From Chloroflexota bacterium (GTDB taxonomy: Bacteria; Chloroflexota; Ktedonobacteria; Ktedonobacterales; Ktedonobacteraceae), in assembly GCA_005881495.1 (NCBI GenBank), contig VBHI01000325.1, positions 1-23,095 on the forward strand: 23,095 nucleotides of DNA. The letters are read 5' to 3'. Position numbers and translations under genes: made by a program. The notes beneath the pieces were generated by a model. The model had not been told where the DNA came from, made no database searches, and saw only the letters and a list, made by a program, of their open reading frames with translations. Below are positions 1-7,861 of the stretch, one piece after another (position 1 is the stretch's first letter; every line of letters starts with the position of its first letter).

Positions 1-1
1 C

Positions 2-178
2 TATACGAGTCAGACATGTAGCATATGTGGACATCGGCAAAAGATGCCCCTGGATGTCCGAGTATTGGATTGTCCGTGCTGTCATGTTCAACTTGATCGC
101 GACCTCAATGCTGCCTACAATATTCGTGGCCTGGGACTACAGGCCCTCGGCTTGTCCGTAGAAGCCCCGCGCCTTTAG
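2..178 (+). CDS. tnpB: TnpB-like protein (IS200/IS605 OrfB), C-terminal end, truncated by window start
   Basis: The frame is open from the first base of the window and ends at TAG 176-178, giving the last 58 residues. It begins TSQTCSICGHRQKMPLD and continues with CPCCHVQLDRDLNAAYNI. Two CxxC pairs (CSIC and CPCC) form the zinc finger typical of TnpB, and DRDLNAAYNI matches the last RuvC block with its catalytic Asp. TnpB proteins are RNA-guided nucleases carried by IS200/IS605 elements, the relatives of Cas12. Here only the C-terminus is in the window, so intactness of the gene and presence of tnpA cannot be judged. The end of the frame overlaps the right-end hairpin, as is usual for this family. 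Confidence 0.9.
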   Translation, partial: YTSQTCSICGHRQKMPLDVRVLDCPCCHVQLDRDLNAAYNIRGLGLQALGLSVEAPRL

Positions 179-194
179 GCCGGGGAGTAGTCAC
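165..194 (+). mobile_element. Right end of IS200/IS605-type element, hairpin overlapping tnpB stop
   Basis: CCCCG (165-169) pairs with CGGGG (181-185), and GCC (171-173) with GGC (178-180), leaving a TTTA loop and one bulged C. The hairpin overlaps the tnpB stop codon and is followed by AGTAGTCAC. In this family the subterminal right-end hairpin is recognised by TnpA and also forms the 3' part of the omega (re)RNA. I place the element boundary near 194 by analogy; the exact base is not proven. Confidence 0.65.
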
Positions 195-275
195 AAAACT
201 TTATACAGGCAGATAGCAGGGTAGCTGTCTACCTGCACGAACAGTGTTGTTACATAGTAAGGAGGAAACCACACA

Positions 276-1187
276 ATGGTACTCAGAGATACACTGTTGT
301 ATCTGGCTCAAAATGACAGCTTACGTCATTTCGTTATCACCAACCGGGCCACGCGGGGCGTTTCTCGCCGCTTCGTCGCGGGTGAAGTACTGGACGATGC
401 CGTAGAGGCCACACGGGTACTCAATAAGAGGGGCATGCATGTCGCGCTTGATCACCTTGGCGAAAACGTCTCCGATGCAAAGGAAGCCAGAGCGGCCACA
501 CAGGATTTCATCACGGCGCTTGACACCATTAAACAGACTGGTATCGACGCAAATATTTCCATCAAGCTCACTGCGCTAGGGTTGGACATTTCACAGCCAC
601 TCTGTGAAGAGAATGTGCACCGCCTCCTTGAGCACGCCCATAAATACTCGATCTTTGTGCGCATTGATATGGAGGCTTCGGCCTACACGGAGCAGACGCT
701 TGATATTGTGCTGCGCATGCATCAACAATTCGAGCATGTAGGCACGGTAATCCAGTCCTGTTTGTATCGCAGCAAAAAGGATGTCGAGCAACTCATTGCA
801 CAGGGTGTGCGCGTGAGGCTGGTGAAAGGCGCATATAAAGAGCCGAGAACCATTGCCATGCAAGAAAAGAGCGATGTCGATCTTAGCTATGTGCAATTGA
901 TGATGATGCTGCTCTCACGCGGGAATTATCCCGGAATAGCCACTCAAGACGAAGCTATTATTAACGCGACCTGCAAATATGCGCGCGATCATGGTATCAG
1001 CAAGGAAGCCTTCGAGTTTCAAATGCTGTACGGTATTCGCCGTGACCTGCAAGAAAAACTGGTGGCGCAGGGCTACAATATGCGCATCTATGTTCCGTAC
1101 GGTTCGCAATGGTACCCCTATCTCATGCGGCGCATGGCGGAACGGCCAGCAAACCTGGTGTTTGTGATGAGTAACGCGCTGCGCTAA
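276..1187 (+). CDS. Proline dehydrogenase (monofunctional, FAD-dependent)
   Basis: This 303-residue protein should oxidise proline to pyrroline-5-carboxylate with FAD, the first step of proline catabolism. The length fits the stand-alone Deinococcus/Thermus/Gram-positive type rather than long PutA. Visible motifs are RFVAGE (32-37), ALDHLGENV (57-65), SIKLTALGLD (95-104), RIDMEAS (129-135), RVRLVKGAYKEP (179-190) and the C-terminal YLMRRMAERPANL, whose paired arginines (285-286) bind the substrate carboxylate in the family. The usual ATHD segment reads ATQDEAII here, a His to Gln change. The start is supported by AAGGAGGA at 259-266, nine bases before ATG. No P5C dehydrogenase gene is in the window. 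A small hairpin (216-236) lies in the leader. Confidence in the family is high. Confidence 0.95.
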   Translation: MVLRDTLLYLAQNDSLRHFVITNRATRGVSRRFVAGEVLDDAVEATRVLNKRGMHVALDHLGENVSDAKEARAATQDFITALDTIKQTGIDANISIKLTALGLDISQPLCEENVHRLLEHAHKYSIFVRIDMEASAYTEQTLDIVLRMHQQFEHVGTVIQSCLYRSKKDVEQLIAQGVRVRLVKGAYKEPRTIAMQEKSDVDLSYVQLMMMLLSRGNYPGIATQDEAIINATCKYARDHGISKEAFEFQMLYGIRRDLQEKLVAQGYNMRIYVPYGSQWYPYLMRRMAERPANLVFVMSNALR

Positions 1188-1213
1188 AGAAAAACTCTGT
1201 AGAAAAACTCTGT
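1188..1213 (+). repeat. 13-bp perfect tandem duplication in intergenic spacer
   Basis: AGAAAAACTCTGT occurs twice in a row, at 1188-1200 and 1201-1213. It begins one base after the proline dehydrogenase stop and ends at the Shine-Dalgarno of the next gene. It lengthens the spacer by 13 bases and looks like replication slippage rather than a regulatory site. Confidence 0.9.
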
Positions 1214-1225
1214 AAGGAATACGTC

Positions 1226-2068
1226 ATGACAACGACCTCACCATGCCTTGCTGTTGCAGTAGGTGTAGCAGATATTCGTCGCTACTCGGACCCGAACTCA
1301 GAATTAGTCACCCAGGCATTAATGAATGCGCCTGCGACGGCTGGTGAAGTTGCCGGTGAGTGGACCCACGTCGTTCTCTCGGATTACGAAGGCTGGATCC
1401 GCACGGACCAATTGGCCAAACCGGTCGCTAGAGAATATCACGAGGCGGGCGAGATTGGTGGAGCTCAGTTGACGGCTGTCATCAACAAGCCGTATAGCCT
1501 TCTCTTTTCCCAGCCTGGGGAGCGCGACGTGCTTGGGACAGTCTACCTCTCGTCAGCCCTTCTCGTGCTAAGCACAACGGGCGCAGAGCATGTGCAGGTA
1601 GCATTGCCGGATGGGCGCACCGGCTGGTTCAGGTGTGACGATATTGTTCTACGCCAGGCAGAGGACGTGTATCCACGTATGCCAGTCGCAGCGATTACAG
1701 AGAATGCTCGCGCCTTTCTTGGGAGGCCCTATCTCTGGGGAGGAACAAGCTGGGAAGGGATAGATTGCAGCGGTTTCGTGCAACTTTGCTATCGCATGGG
1801 AGGCTATATCATTCCGCGGGATGCCGACCAACAACATGATTTTTTGCGTTGTCGTATCGAACGGGCGGACATGCGAGAGGGCGACCTGGTCTTCTTCGGC
1901 AGCCAGGCCATAACGCATGTCGCCATGGCGCTCAACTATAAAGAGTATATTCATGCCGAGGGGCAGAATTACAACCACGTGGTCATCAATAGTTTTGACC
2001 CCGCTGACGCCCATTATTACCCGCGTTTAGACGAAATTTTCTGGGCAATGAAACGAGTGGCTGTATAG
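1226..2068 (+). CDS. SH3b-NlpC/P60 cell-wall peptidase
   Basis: A 280-residue protein with two SH3b-like segments (about 10-66 and 82-143) and a C-terminal NlpC/P60 cysteine peptidase (about 152-279). The catalytic Cys is C181 in GIDCSGFVQ, the first His is H231 in ITHVAMAL, and the third polar residue is H243 in YIHAEG. YLWGGTSWEGIDCSG is the classic core. The layout resembles YkfC-type gamma-D-glutamyl-diamino-acid endopeptidases, which cleave peptidoglycan peptides. No convincing signal peptide is visible at MTTTSPCLAVAVG, so a cytoplasmic role in muropeptide recycling is possible (inference). ATG has AAGGAA at 1214-1219. The gene lies 38 bp after the proline dehydrogenase and is probably co-transcribed. 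Confidence 0.92.
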   Translation: MTTTSPCLAVAVGVADIRRYSDPNSELVTQALMNAPATAGEVAGEWTHVVLSDYEGWIRTDQLAKPVAREYHEAGEIGGAQLTAVINKPYSLLFSQPGERDVLGTVYLSSALLVLSTTGAEHVQVALPDGRTGWFRCDDIVLRQAEDVYPRMPVAAITENARAFLGRPYLWGGTSWEGIDCSGFVQLCYRMGGYIIPRDADQQHDFLRCRIERADMREGDLVFFGSQAITHVAMALNYKEYIHAEGQNYNHVVINSFDPADAHYYPRLDEIFWAMKRVAV

Positions 2069-2166
2069 ATGCAAGCAAGCATAAAGCATGCACTCGCGGC
2101 GCCGGGTGGACACACCGCCTGCGCGGTGATGCGCATAAGCGAAGGTGTGCCACAAAAGGAGAAAGC

Positions 2167-2736
2167 GTGCCCATCCTACCATATAAAGGCATTATGCCTA
2201 CTATCGCCGAAGATGTCTTTATCGCCCCTGGGGCAATGGTTATTGGCAATGTCACCATAGATCAAGGGGCGAGTATCTGGTATAACGCCGTCATACGCGG
2301 GGATACGGCGCCTATCGTCATTGGCCGTGGGACGAACATACAGGATAATTGTACGCTCCATGTCGATGCCGACGCTCCCCTGACCATCGGTGAAGAGTGT
2401 ACTATCGGACACGGCGCGGTGGTTCACGGCGCAACCCTGGGCGACCGCGTCCTGGTCGCGATGAATGCCGCGGTGCTATCTCACGCGCGAATTGGCTCAC
2501 ATACGATCATTGGAGCCAGTTCACTCGTTGGGGAACATAAAAGTATTCCCGGGGGCGTGCTTGCGGTGGGGGTGCCAGCGAAAGTGAAACGTGACCTGAC
2601 GGATGTGGAACAACACCATTTATTGACGACCGCGGCAGGTTATTGCCAACGGGCTCTTGAGCATAGAGAATCGCTAAGAGAAGCTCCCAAAGAGCGACCA
2701 CAAGGGATCGCCCCTACCAAGGACGAATTGGCTTGA
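2167..2736 (+). CDS. Gamma-carbonic anhydrase-like left-handed beta-helix protein
   Basis: A 189-residue hexapeptide-repeat protein of the YrdA/PaaY/gamma-carbonic anhydrase family. The three zinc-ligand histidines are present: H65 in CTLHVD, and H82 and H87 in IGHGAVVHG. IRGDTAPIVIG and NIQDN are further hallmarks. The family includes CO2 hydratases and related thioesterase-like proteins, so the precise reaction is not fixed by sequence. The start is GTG at 2167 with AAAGGAGA at 2156-2163; an upstream Met is not needed. The last residues from R177 (RPQGIAPT) are encoded by one arm of the inverted repeat 2695-2778 and are unlikely to belong to the ancestral protein. It is about 98 bp downstream of the peptidase gene. 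Confidence 0.92.
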   Translation: MPILPYKGIMPTIAEDVFIAPGAMVIGNVTIDQGASIWYNAVIRGDTAPIVIGRGTNIQDNCTLHVDADAPLTIGEECTIGHGAVVHGATLGDRVLVAMNAAVLSHARIGSHTIIGASSLVGEHKSIPGGVLAVGVPAKVKRDLTDVEQHHLLTTAAGYCQRALEHRESLREAPKERPQGIAPTKDELA

Positions 2737-2778
2737 GCTGCGGCTTCGTATCATTGTAGGGGCGATCCCTTGTGGTCG
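2695..2778. repeat. 23-bp perfect inverted repeat spanning two convergent gene ends
   Basis: The arm 2695-2717 (starting CGACCACAAGGG) is exactly reverse-complemented at 2756-2778, with a 38-nt loop. The left arm encodes the C-terminus RPQGIAPT of the carbonic anhydrase-like protein. The right arm, read on the minus strand, encodes DDHKGSPL at the end of the convergent gene. It can act as a bidirectional terminator-like hairpin, though no long T tract follows. The form suggests a dispersed repeat or MITE-like element. Confidence 0.9.
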
Positions 2779-3766
2779 TCCTGTTCGCTAGACTCCTCAG
2801 CAGGAGTGTGCGCCGGCAAAGTGGCTGGTTCTACTGACGTGATGTTCACGACTTCTGTGGGATGATTAATAATTTCAACGATCGCATCGATGAGGCGATC
2901 CTGGGTGTGCTCCCCCTTCTCCTTCTGCTCTTCAGACTGAAGGAAGTAGCCGCCTGGGTCCTGGTGCGTAACAGGGCCTGCATCAATCATAGTGATTTTA
3001 CCTTCAGCCTTTGCCTTATTCCAGGGTGACTGAGGAAGTATGGACCAGCGACCGGCATAGAGGATCTGCCCCAGACTTTGTACGGGATCCTTCTGACCAT
3101 GGAAGTGATACAGGTGACGGACGTTTACAAAGCCTGGATCATCTGCCATGACGCCGCCCAGGGAAATGATCAGAATCGGCGCTTTGAGTACGGGGCCGAG
3201 GTAGGTTGCCGCACCCACCGAGACTTGCCCTCCTCCACTACTTTGCGACGCAGGCCATCGAGGATTACCCCGCATGTTCCGAAGTTGTAGATCGGGCCGT
3301 AGCGCCTGTCGGCGGAGACAGCAACCTGAAAGACGTTGCGCAGCATGACGAGATTGGCCAACGTCTGCTTATTCTTCAGTTTGAGGTCTTTGATCCGCTG
3401 CCACAAGGACTTAAACGCCCGGTGCCCGGTCAGCCCGTTGTTGTTCATGGAGTAGGGAAATACATCTCTGACCACAGCCGTGCCGGGGACGCGCGCCTCC
3501 ACTTTGTCCAGGAAGGCGATCTCATAGTTTTCAAGAAAATCCCCGGAGATTGCGCCAATGCCCGAGAGATAGACAACATAGTGGTTGAATTCGGGTTCGG
3601 TGTTTCCCGGTGTCTCCTGCGGAGGCTCACCCTCCGGTAGCTCGGGCTTGCTTTCTTCAGACCAGCCTGCCCACCACCCCATTGACTCAAAGGGAGATAA
3701 CACACCTACCGCCAGAATGATGATAAGTCCAATACCCAACAACTGGAGGATGAGGGGAATGATCAT
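2751..3766 (-). pseudogene. Alpha/beta-hydrolase-like protein, frameshifted
   Basis: The N-terminal half is read in one frame from ATG 3764-3766: a membrane anchor IIPLILQLLGIGLIIILAVG, then a soluble part with VVYLSGIGAISGDFLENYE, VSADRRYGPIYNFG and CGVILDGLRR. The C-terminal half is in another frame: SSGGGQVSVGAATYLGPV, IISLGGVMADDPGF, LYHFHG, GRWSILPQSPWNKA and TMIDAGPVTHQDPGGY. Together they make one protein of about 330 residues. The switch lies near 3222-3250, just before the nucleophile elbow, which reads QSSGGGQ where GxSGGGQ is expected; roughly ten residues seem to be missing (inference from family memory). The start overlaps the upstream gene stop as ATGA. The 3' end is built by the inverted repeat. 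It could be a real null allele or a sequencing error. Confidence 0.75.
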
Positions 3767-4443
3767 GATTTCCCTCCTTTTGGATTCTCAGCTATTTGCT
3801 CGGTGATTTTTTCCACAAGGTCTTTTACCTCTACTGTCGAGGAAACGCCAGCCGTGGTGCGCCTGATCCAGTGCTCCAAGGCAATAAAGGGCCTGCCAAG
3901 GGTATATTTGAGCACGAGCAGGAAGACAAAACCAAAGATGGCACACACCAGTGCCTGCCAGATGTTGAGGCTCATAGTCGCTTCCAGTGCTACCAGTACT
4001 GCCAGGAAACTCCAGACGCTGAGCAGGCGATTGATAAATGTCCCCATATAAGGGAGCAAGGTCAAAAAGCTAAACAACAATGGGGCGTAGGACAGGGCAA
4101 CTGACTTCATCACACCAGTGAACGGTTCATGGGTATGATATACGAGCGTGGCAATGCCCCAGATCGTTGCTCCCCAGATAAAGGCACTTACAATAAAGAG
4201 GATACCGTTTAAAAGCAGGCTCAGGACAAAGCGACCGGGTTTGACTCGATTGGCGAGTAGCACCACGCTCTGCCCAAGCGCCTCAGACACCCCTGCCAGG
4301 AAGAGTATTGTCGCGGCCAGGAGGCCGGTTCCTGGAGTATCCATCGCCTTAAAGGCGGCTGGGTCTAACCTCATCGCTCCCGTTGCCAGCGACCAGAGGG
4401 TCTGGAAGAAATGGAAAAAGCTTGACGTGTCAATTGTATACAT
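3763..4443 (-). CDS. Yip1-like multi-pass membrane protein
   Basis: About 226 residues with roughly five hydrophobic segments, among them GLLAATILFLAGVSEA, FVLSLLLNGILFIVSAF, LLFSFLTLLPYMG, LLSVWSFLAVLVAL and ALVCAIFGFVFLLVL. The pattern and length resemble the Yip1 domain family of unknown biochemical function. The C-terminus is a short cytoplasmic-looking charged tail ending in PKGGKS. I choose ATG at 4441-4443 because GAGAGG sits 7 nt upstream; a TTG at 4456-4458 would overlap that site. The stop overlaps the next start (ATGA), which implies translational coupling with the downstream hydrolase-like gene. Family call is moderate; membrane nature is clear. Confidence 0.7.
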   Translation of the reverse strand: MYTIDTSSFFHFFQTLWSLATGAMRLDPAAFKAMDTPGTGLLAATILFLAGVSEALGQSVVLLANRVKPGRFVLSLLLNGILFIVSAFIWGATIWGIATLVYHTHEPFTGVMKSVALSYAPLLFSFLTLLPYMGTFINRLLSVWSFLAVLVALEATMSLNIWQALVCAIFGFVFLLVLKYTLGRPFIALEHWIRRTTAGVSSTVEVKDLVEKITEQIAENPKGGKS

Positions 4444-4558
4444 GGCAGAACCTCTCAAACAGCCGATCTAAGCAGGTATAACGATGTATTCAGTATCTTC
4501 GCCTACAAAAATAGAGCATTGAAAAAATCCTCACTTCCTGCTTGGTCGAGACCGAGAC

Positions 4559-5554
4559 CTAGCGCGTGATCAAGTCCAGGAGGATCGGATAGACCAGGTC
4601 TGTTTGCTGTTGGACCTGTTGTGGATCAATAATATCATGAATCAGTTTCTTGTCCGCGCTGAATTCGTACTCCTCTATCTGGTCATAACCATTTGCTCGC
4701 CAGAAGTTCACCAGTTCGCGGTTGATCTTGCTATTGACAGCGGTATCAGCCGCGTTGGTAACCATAAGTATAGACTGAGCGGCCGGTTTCTTCTGTTTCG
4801 CGGATTTCAGAATCGATTTCCCAAAGCGCATCACTACTCCAAAGCTTCGCGATGAAAACCCCAGGTAGCTATGCTGGGGGCCGTCGGAGAAGGGAGAGAA
4901 GTGCTGTGTGCCGATATTTGGTAGAATGCGAAAGAGCATGATAGCGAAGCTGGACAACCTATCTGCTCCCAGGTTCGTGAAACCTATTGATGGAGCGATG
5001 ACGACTGCCTTATCGATTTCGGAGCGATGCTGGGCTGCCCACGCCGTCATGACGCCTCCCACCGAGAGGCCCAGGAAGGTGACGTGGTCGCCGAGTCCGC
5101 ACGCGATATCAACCAATGTGTTGCTACAATCCCGTAGCTCTTCTGCGGTAAGGTATTTTAGCTCGTTCGTCATGCGGTCAGCCAGGCCATTACGGGGCAT
5201 ACGTGGAATGAGGACATTATATCCCCGCTCAAAGAACAGAGGGGCGAATTCGGCGAATTGTTCCGGGCAGTTGGTAATCCCATGAACCAGCACGATGACA
5301 TTCTCCGTCTTTGCGCCATGCGTCATGATTTTTGAGCGACAGACCGGATTGATTGTATCATCCTCTGCGGCCTGCACTTCGGCGTAGCGGGCAATTGCCG
5401 AATCATAATCTAGAGCCTGGTTGTCGGTGTGTTCTGCCAGGCTAACGATTGAGGATTGTATCCTCATCTTCGTGGCTATGACTGCTGCTACCAGGAGCGC
5501 TCCGCTTCCAATTGCGGCAAGCGCTGCGATGCGTGAAGCAGTGCGTTTATTCAT
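4559..5554 (-). CDS. Membrane-anchored alpha/beta hydrolase (esterase/lysophospholipase-like)
   Basis: A 331-residue protein. The N-terminal segment IAALAAIGSGALLVAAVIA (9-27) is an uncleaved anchor or signal peptide. The alpha/beta-hydrolase core has VIVLVHGITNC (86-96, oxyanion-hole HG), nucleophile S164 in GLSVGG, a likely acid D270 in TNAADTAV, and H306 in KLIHDIID. The substrate is unknown; acyl esters or lipids are plausible for this fold. ATG is preceded by GGAGGG with 7-nt spacing. It lies about 115 bp upstream of the Yip1-like gene and points the same way, so the cluster pairs an extracytoplasmic hydrolase with a membrane protein and a second, broken hydrolase-like gene. Confidence 0.88.
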   Translation of the reverse strand: MNKRTASRIAALAAIGSGALLVAAVIATKMRIQSSIVSLAEHTDNQALDYDSAIARYAEVQAAEDDTINPVCRSKIMTHGAKTENVIVLVHGITNCPEQFAEFAPLFFERGYNVLIPRMPRNGLADRMTNELKYLTAEELRDCSNTLVDIACGLGDHVTFLGLSVGGVMTAWAAQHRSEIDKAVVIAPSIGFTNLGADRLSSFAIMLFRILPNIGTQHFSPFSDGPQHSYLGFSSRSFGVVMRFGKSILKSAKQKKPAAQSILMVTNAADTAVNSKINRELVNFWRANGYDQIEEYEFSADKKLIHDIIDPQQVQQQTDLVYPILLDLITR

Positions 5555-5621
5555 CTCATTTCCCTCCTGTTCTACCTATGGGTAAAGTATATGATGCAAT
5601 TGTCGAGCGCACATCACCCGA

Positions 5622-5654
5622 TTGAGTGATTCGATTGTTCACCTCTTGAGTGAT
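5622..5654. repeat. Two direct copies of TTGAGTGAT upstream of hydrolase gene
   Basis: TTGAGTGAT occurs at 5622-5630 and 5646-5654, start to start 24 nt, in the 169-bp spacer before the hydrolase start. The spacing (just over two helical turns) suits a regulator binding site, but nothing else supports that. Confidence 0.4.
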
Positions 5655-5723
5655 GCGCGCTTCTAGAGAAATTGAAAGAGGTTCATTCATCGGATATCTA
5701 CCTCTCCTTCTATGGAGCATCCT

Positions 5724-7763
5724 CTATGATGAGGCTTCCACGTTCACCGTGAAAAGAGCCTCCACTGGTGCATCGCCTGGTCGCTGAATACTCAACTTGA
5801 TATACCAGGCGCCAGGCATAGAAAAGGTGCTATGCTCATCAAACACGGCGATATACGTCGGGTTGCCTCGTTTGATGGTGGCGTTCGCTGTTCCCATATT
5901 CATCAATACCATATTAATACTTATTTTTATACCTGCGTCGGTGACAAGACTGCCAGTGGTGCGATCCTTCATCAACACAATGACGGTATTGGCATAATGG
6001 GTTTCCCCAGGGAGTACCTGCAAAGTAATAGCCAGATTCCCCACCACTTGCGTTTGGATATTGTAGGCCGTTGGACCGGTAGTTGTGGTCGTGCTATTCG
6101 TGCTTTGAGTATAATTGATGGCGGGAAAGACGATCGGTGGTGCGAAGAATGACAGCAAAGCTGCACAGAGGAGTACTCCAGTTCCCAACCAGGTTTGAAC
6201 AGTAAATGCCCGTTTCAGGTTTCGCGCTATGTGATCAAGGGCGGTTTGACGTGTCCGCCTGGCTGGTAGCTCCGCGTTTACTACGTGCAGCAGCATTGTC
6301 TGCCTTGTAAGTTTCGGGTGTAGGATAAACAATGCATAGGAGCTGAGCAAAATCATTGCCACAACAAGTATCACCTCGACCAACAATATTCGCCCATATG
6401 GTTCTGTGATCAATTGTTGAGGGCTACCCAGGCTCGTCTCTATCAAATAGAGTCCACTGACAAGGAATACGCCCAGCGATCCCAGCATCAAGGGATAAAA
6501 GCGTCGCAGGAGGAGCGTCAGTATCTGGCTGTTGCGATCGGGTTCGACAGCTGGCAGCAGCGGTAATAGCGCGTAACCCAGGTAGGCTAATCCACCAAGC
6601 CAGATACATCGCGCGACCAGGTGCAGCCAATCCAGGACAAACGTACTGATAGGTGCCTGGGATAACGCTTCGGCATCCCCGCTAAGCGCAAAAGTCAGTA
6701 GTATGAGCCCCGCCAACAGCAGCCAGAGAATAGTATAGACCTTTTTTGAGGTAGAGGCGGGAGCTGCGTTCTCGTGGGCAAGCGCTTCTTTTTTTTGAAA
6801 ACCAATGTCCTGGGTGACGCGCTGCCGTAACTGACCAAAACTGTTGCCTGTTAAGTTTGCTGGTTTTGTTCTTCTCCTTTTGACTCGAGGACGACTGGTC
6901 CACCAGAGGAAGGCGAGTGCGGTCAGAACAAGGACGAAGCGCAGCAGCCAGAGGTAACCATAGTTTGTTTCAAAGAGTATGCGACCGAGGATGGAAAGAT
7001 CTATAGCACCGCCATTCAATCCCTGTGTCAATTGCGTATCGCGGAGTAGAAGGGTGATAAGCTCGCCGACGAGGAGCGCGCTTAAGCAAAGCCATTGCAA
7101 CGGTTGAGAGCGTTTTCTTGTCTCAATAAGCAGCGTTGCTATGCGTTCATCACCAACGAGAACAAGGCCCTCGATGACAAGCATGCCGACCCAGAAGGTT
7201 ACTGCCATCAGAACCAGCCATTCCCAGGCTACCGCAAGGATGCCAATAGCATTGAGTTGTGGCAGTTTGTTACTGGTACTCGGCCCAAGAATAACCTCTC
7301 CAGGCAATCCTGCGCTGGACTGCCCGACATTAAAGCCGATGACGCCCTGTGTAGTGTGTCCATCGCTATTCGCTAATGCTGTCCAACGTACCGTGTAACT
7401 GCCCTGCGGCAGTTGGCTGGGCGTGATGAGAGGCGTATCCAGCTCGCGAGCTTCTTGTCCGGAGATAAAACTGTGACTTGCATCCACCATGCGTTCATCG
7501 GGCGTAAATATATATGCAATGCTGGCGGGACCGATAGCAGTGTTAAAAAAGATGCGCACGACTTTTGGCACCGTGCTCACTGTTGTTCCATCAACCGGAT
7601 CAGACCCGACCACAAAAGCATGTGCCTGTGCCACCGATGCAGGGGAGTTCGTGTCTATCCAGGCATAGAACAAAAAGGCACAGAGACTCAGTGCTAAGAG
7701 CACGAGATTGAAATAGAGATGCCCCTTGTAGATGCTCCGATATGCTAATCTTTTCTGTCGCAT
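5724..7763 (-). CDS. CopC-CopD copper resistance/transport fusion with C-terminal YtkA-like domain
   Basis: About 679 residues. A signal peptide (LVLLALSLCAFLFYAWI) ends at VAQA, so the mature protein would begin with His (HAFVVGSDPVDG). That His, with D134 and H136 in SDGHTTQG, matches the Cu(II) ligand set of CopC. The CopC domain is about 48-148. A CopD-type membrane region with about eight helices follows (about 170-535), then an extracytoplasmic beta-rich domain after NYTQSTNSTTTTTG that resembles YtkA/FixH-like modules. The whole resembles B. subtilis YcnJ, a copper importer. I choose ATG at 7761-7763 (GGGAG, 6 nt) over a GTG at 7782-7784. A promoter candidate lies just upstream. The gene is divergent from the glycosyltransferase. 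Confidence 0.9.
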   Translation of the reverse strand: MRQKRLAYRSIYKGHLYFNLVLLALSLCAFLFYAWIDTNSPASVAQAHAFVVGSDPVDGTTVSTVPKVVRIFFNTAIGPASIAYIFTPDERMVDASHSFISGQEARELDTPLITPSQLPQGSYTVRWTALANSDGHTTQGVIGFNVGQSSAGLPGEVILGPSTSNKLPQLNAIGILAVAWEWLVLMAVTFWVGMLVIEGLVLVGDERIATLLIETRKRSQPLQWLCLSALLVGELITLLLRDTQLTQGLNGGAIDLSILGRILFETNYGYLWLLRFVLVLTALAFLWWTSRPRVKRRRTKPANLTGNSFGQLRQRVTQDIGFQKKEALAHENAAPASTSKKVYTILWLLLAGLILLTFALSGDAEALSQAPISTFVLDWLHLVARCIWLGGLAYLGYALLPLLPAVEPDRNSQILTLLLRRFYPLMLGSLGVFLVSGLYLIETSLGSPQQLITEPYGRILLVEVILVVAMILLSSYALFILHPKLTRQTMLLHVVNAELPARRTRQTALDHIARNLKRAFTVQTWLGTGVLLCAALLSFFAPPIVFPAINYTQSTNSTTTTTGPTAYNIQTQVVGNLAITLQVLPGETHYANTVIVLMKDRTTGSLVTDAGIKISINMVLMNMGTANATIKRGNPTYIAVFDEHSTFSMPGAWYIKLSIQRPGDAPVEALFTVNVEASS

Positions 7764-7793
7764 TGCGCTCCCTTCAAGTTTCACTCTGTGGAG

Positions 7794-7822
7794 ATTGTAC
7801 CTTAGTTAGCCCTTACCCGCAA
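7794..7822 (-). promoter_or_regulatory. Candidate promoter for the copC-copD gene
   Basis: On the minus strand TTGCGG (7822-7817) and TACAAT (7799-7794) are separated by exactly 17 nt. The -10 matches consensus at five of six bases and the -35 at three. The distance to the chosen ATG is about 30 nt. Confidence 0.45.
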
Positions 7823-7825
7823 TAT

Positions 7826-7854
7826 TTGTTTTTGTCGTGAGCCATTGATATAAT
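7826..7854 (+). promoter_or_regulatory. Candidate promoter for the glycosyltransferase, perfect -10
   Basis: TATAAT at 7849-7854 is a perfect -10 with TTGTTT at 7826-7831 and a 17-nt spacer. The ATG at 7862 lies where transcription would start, and no Shine-Dalgarno is present, which points to a leaderless mRNA. Confidence 0.55.
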
Positions 7855-7861
7855 TAGAGCT

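Noticed and set aside
452..1109. Minus-strand open frames across the proline dehydrogenase gene.
   Set aside because: They lie antisense to a gene with full family motifs and show no protein-like pattern.
2069..2260. 63-codon plus-strand frame between the peptidase and carbonic anhydrase-like genes.
   Set aside because: It starts right after the peptidase stop, lacks a Shine-Dalgarno and runs out of frame into a well-supported gene.
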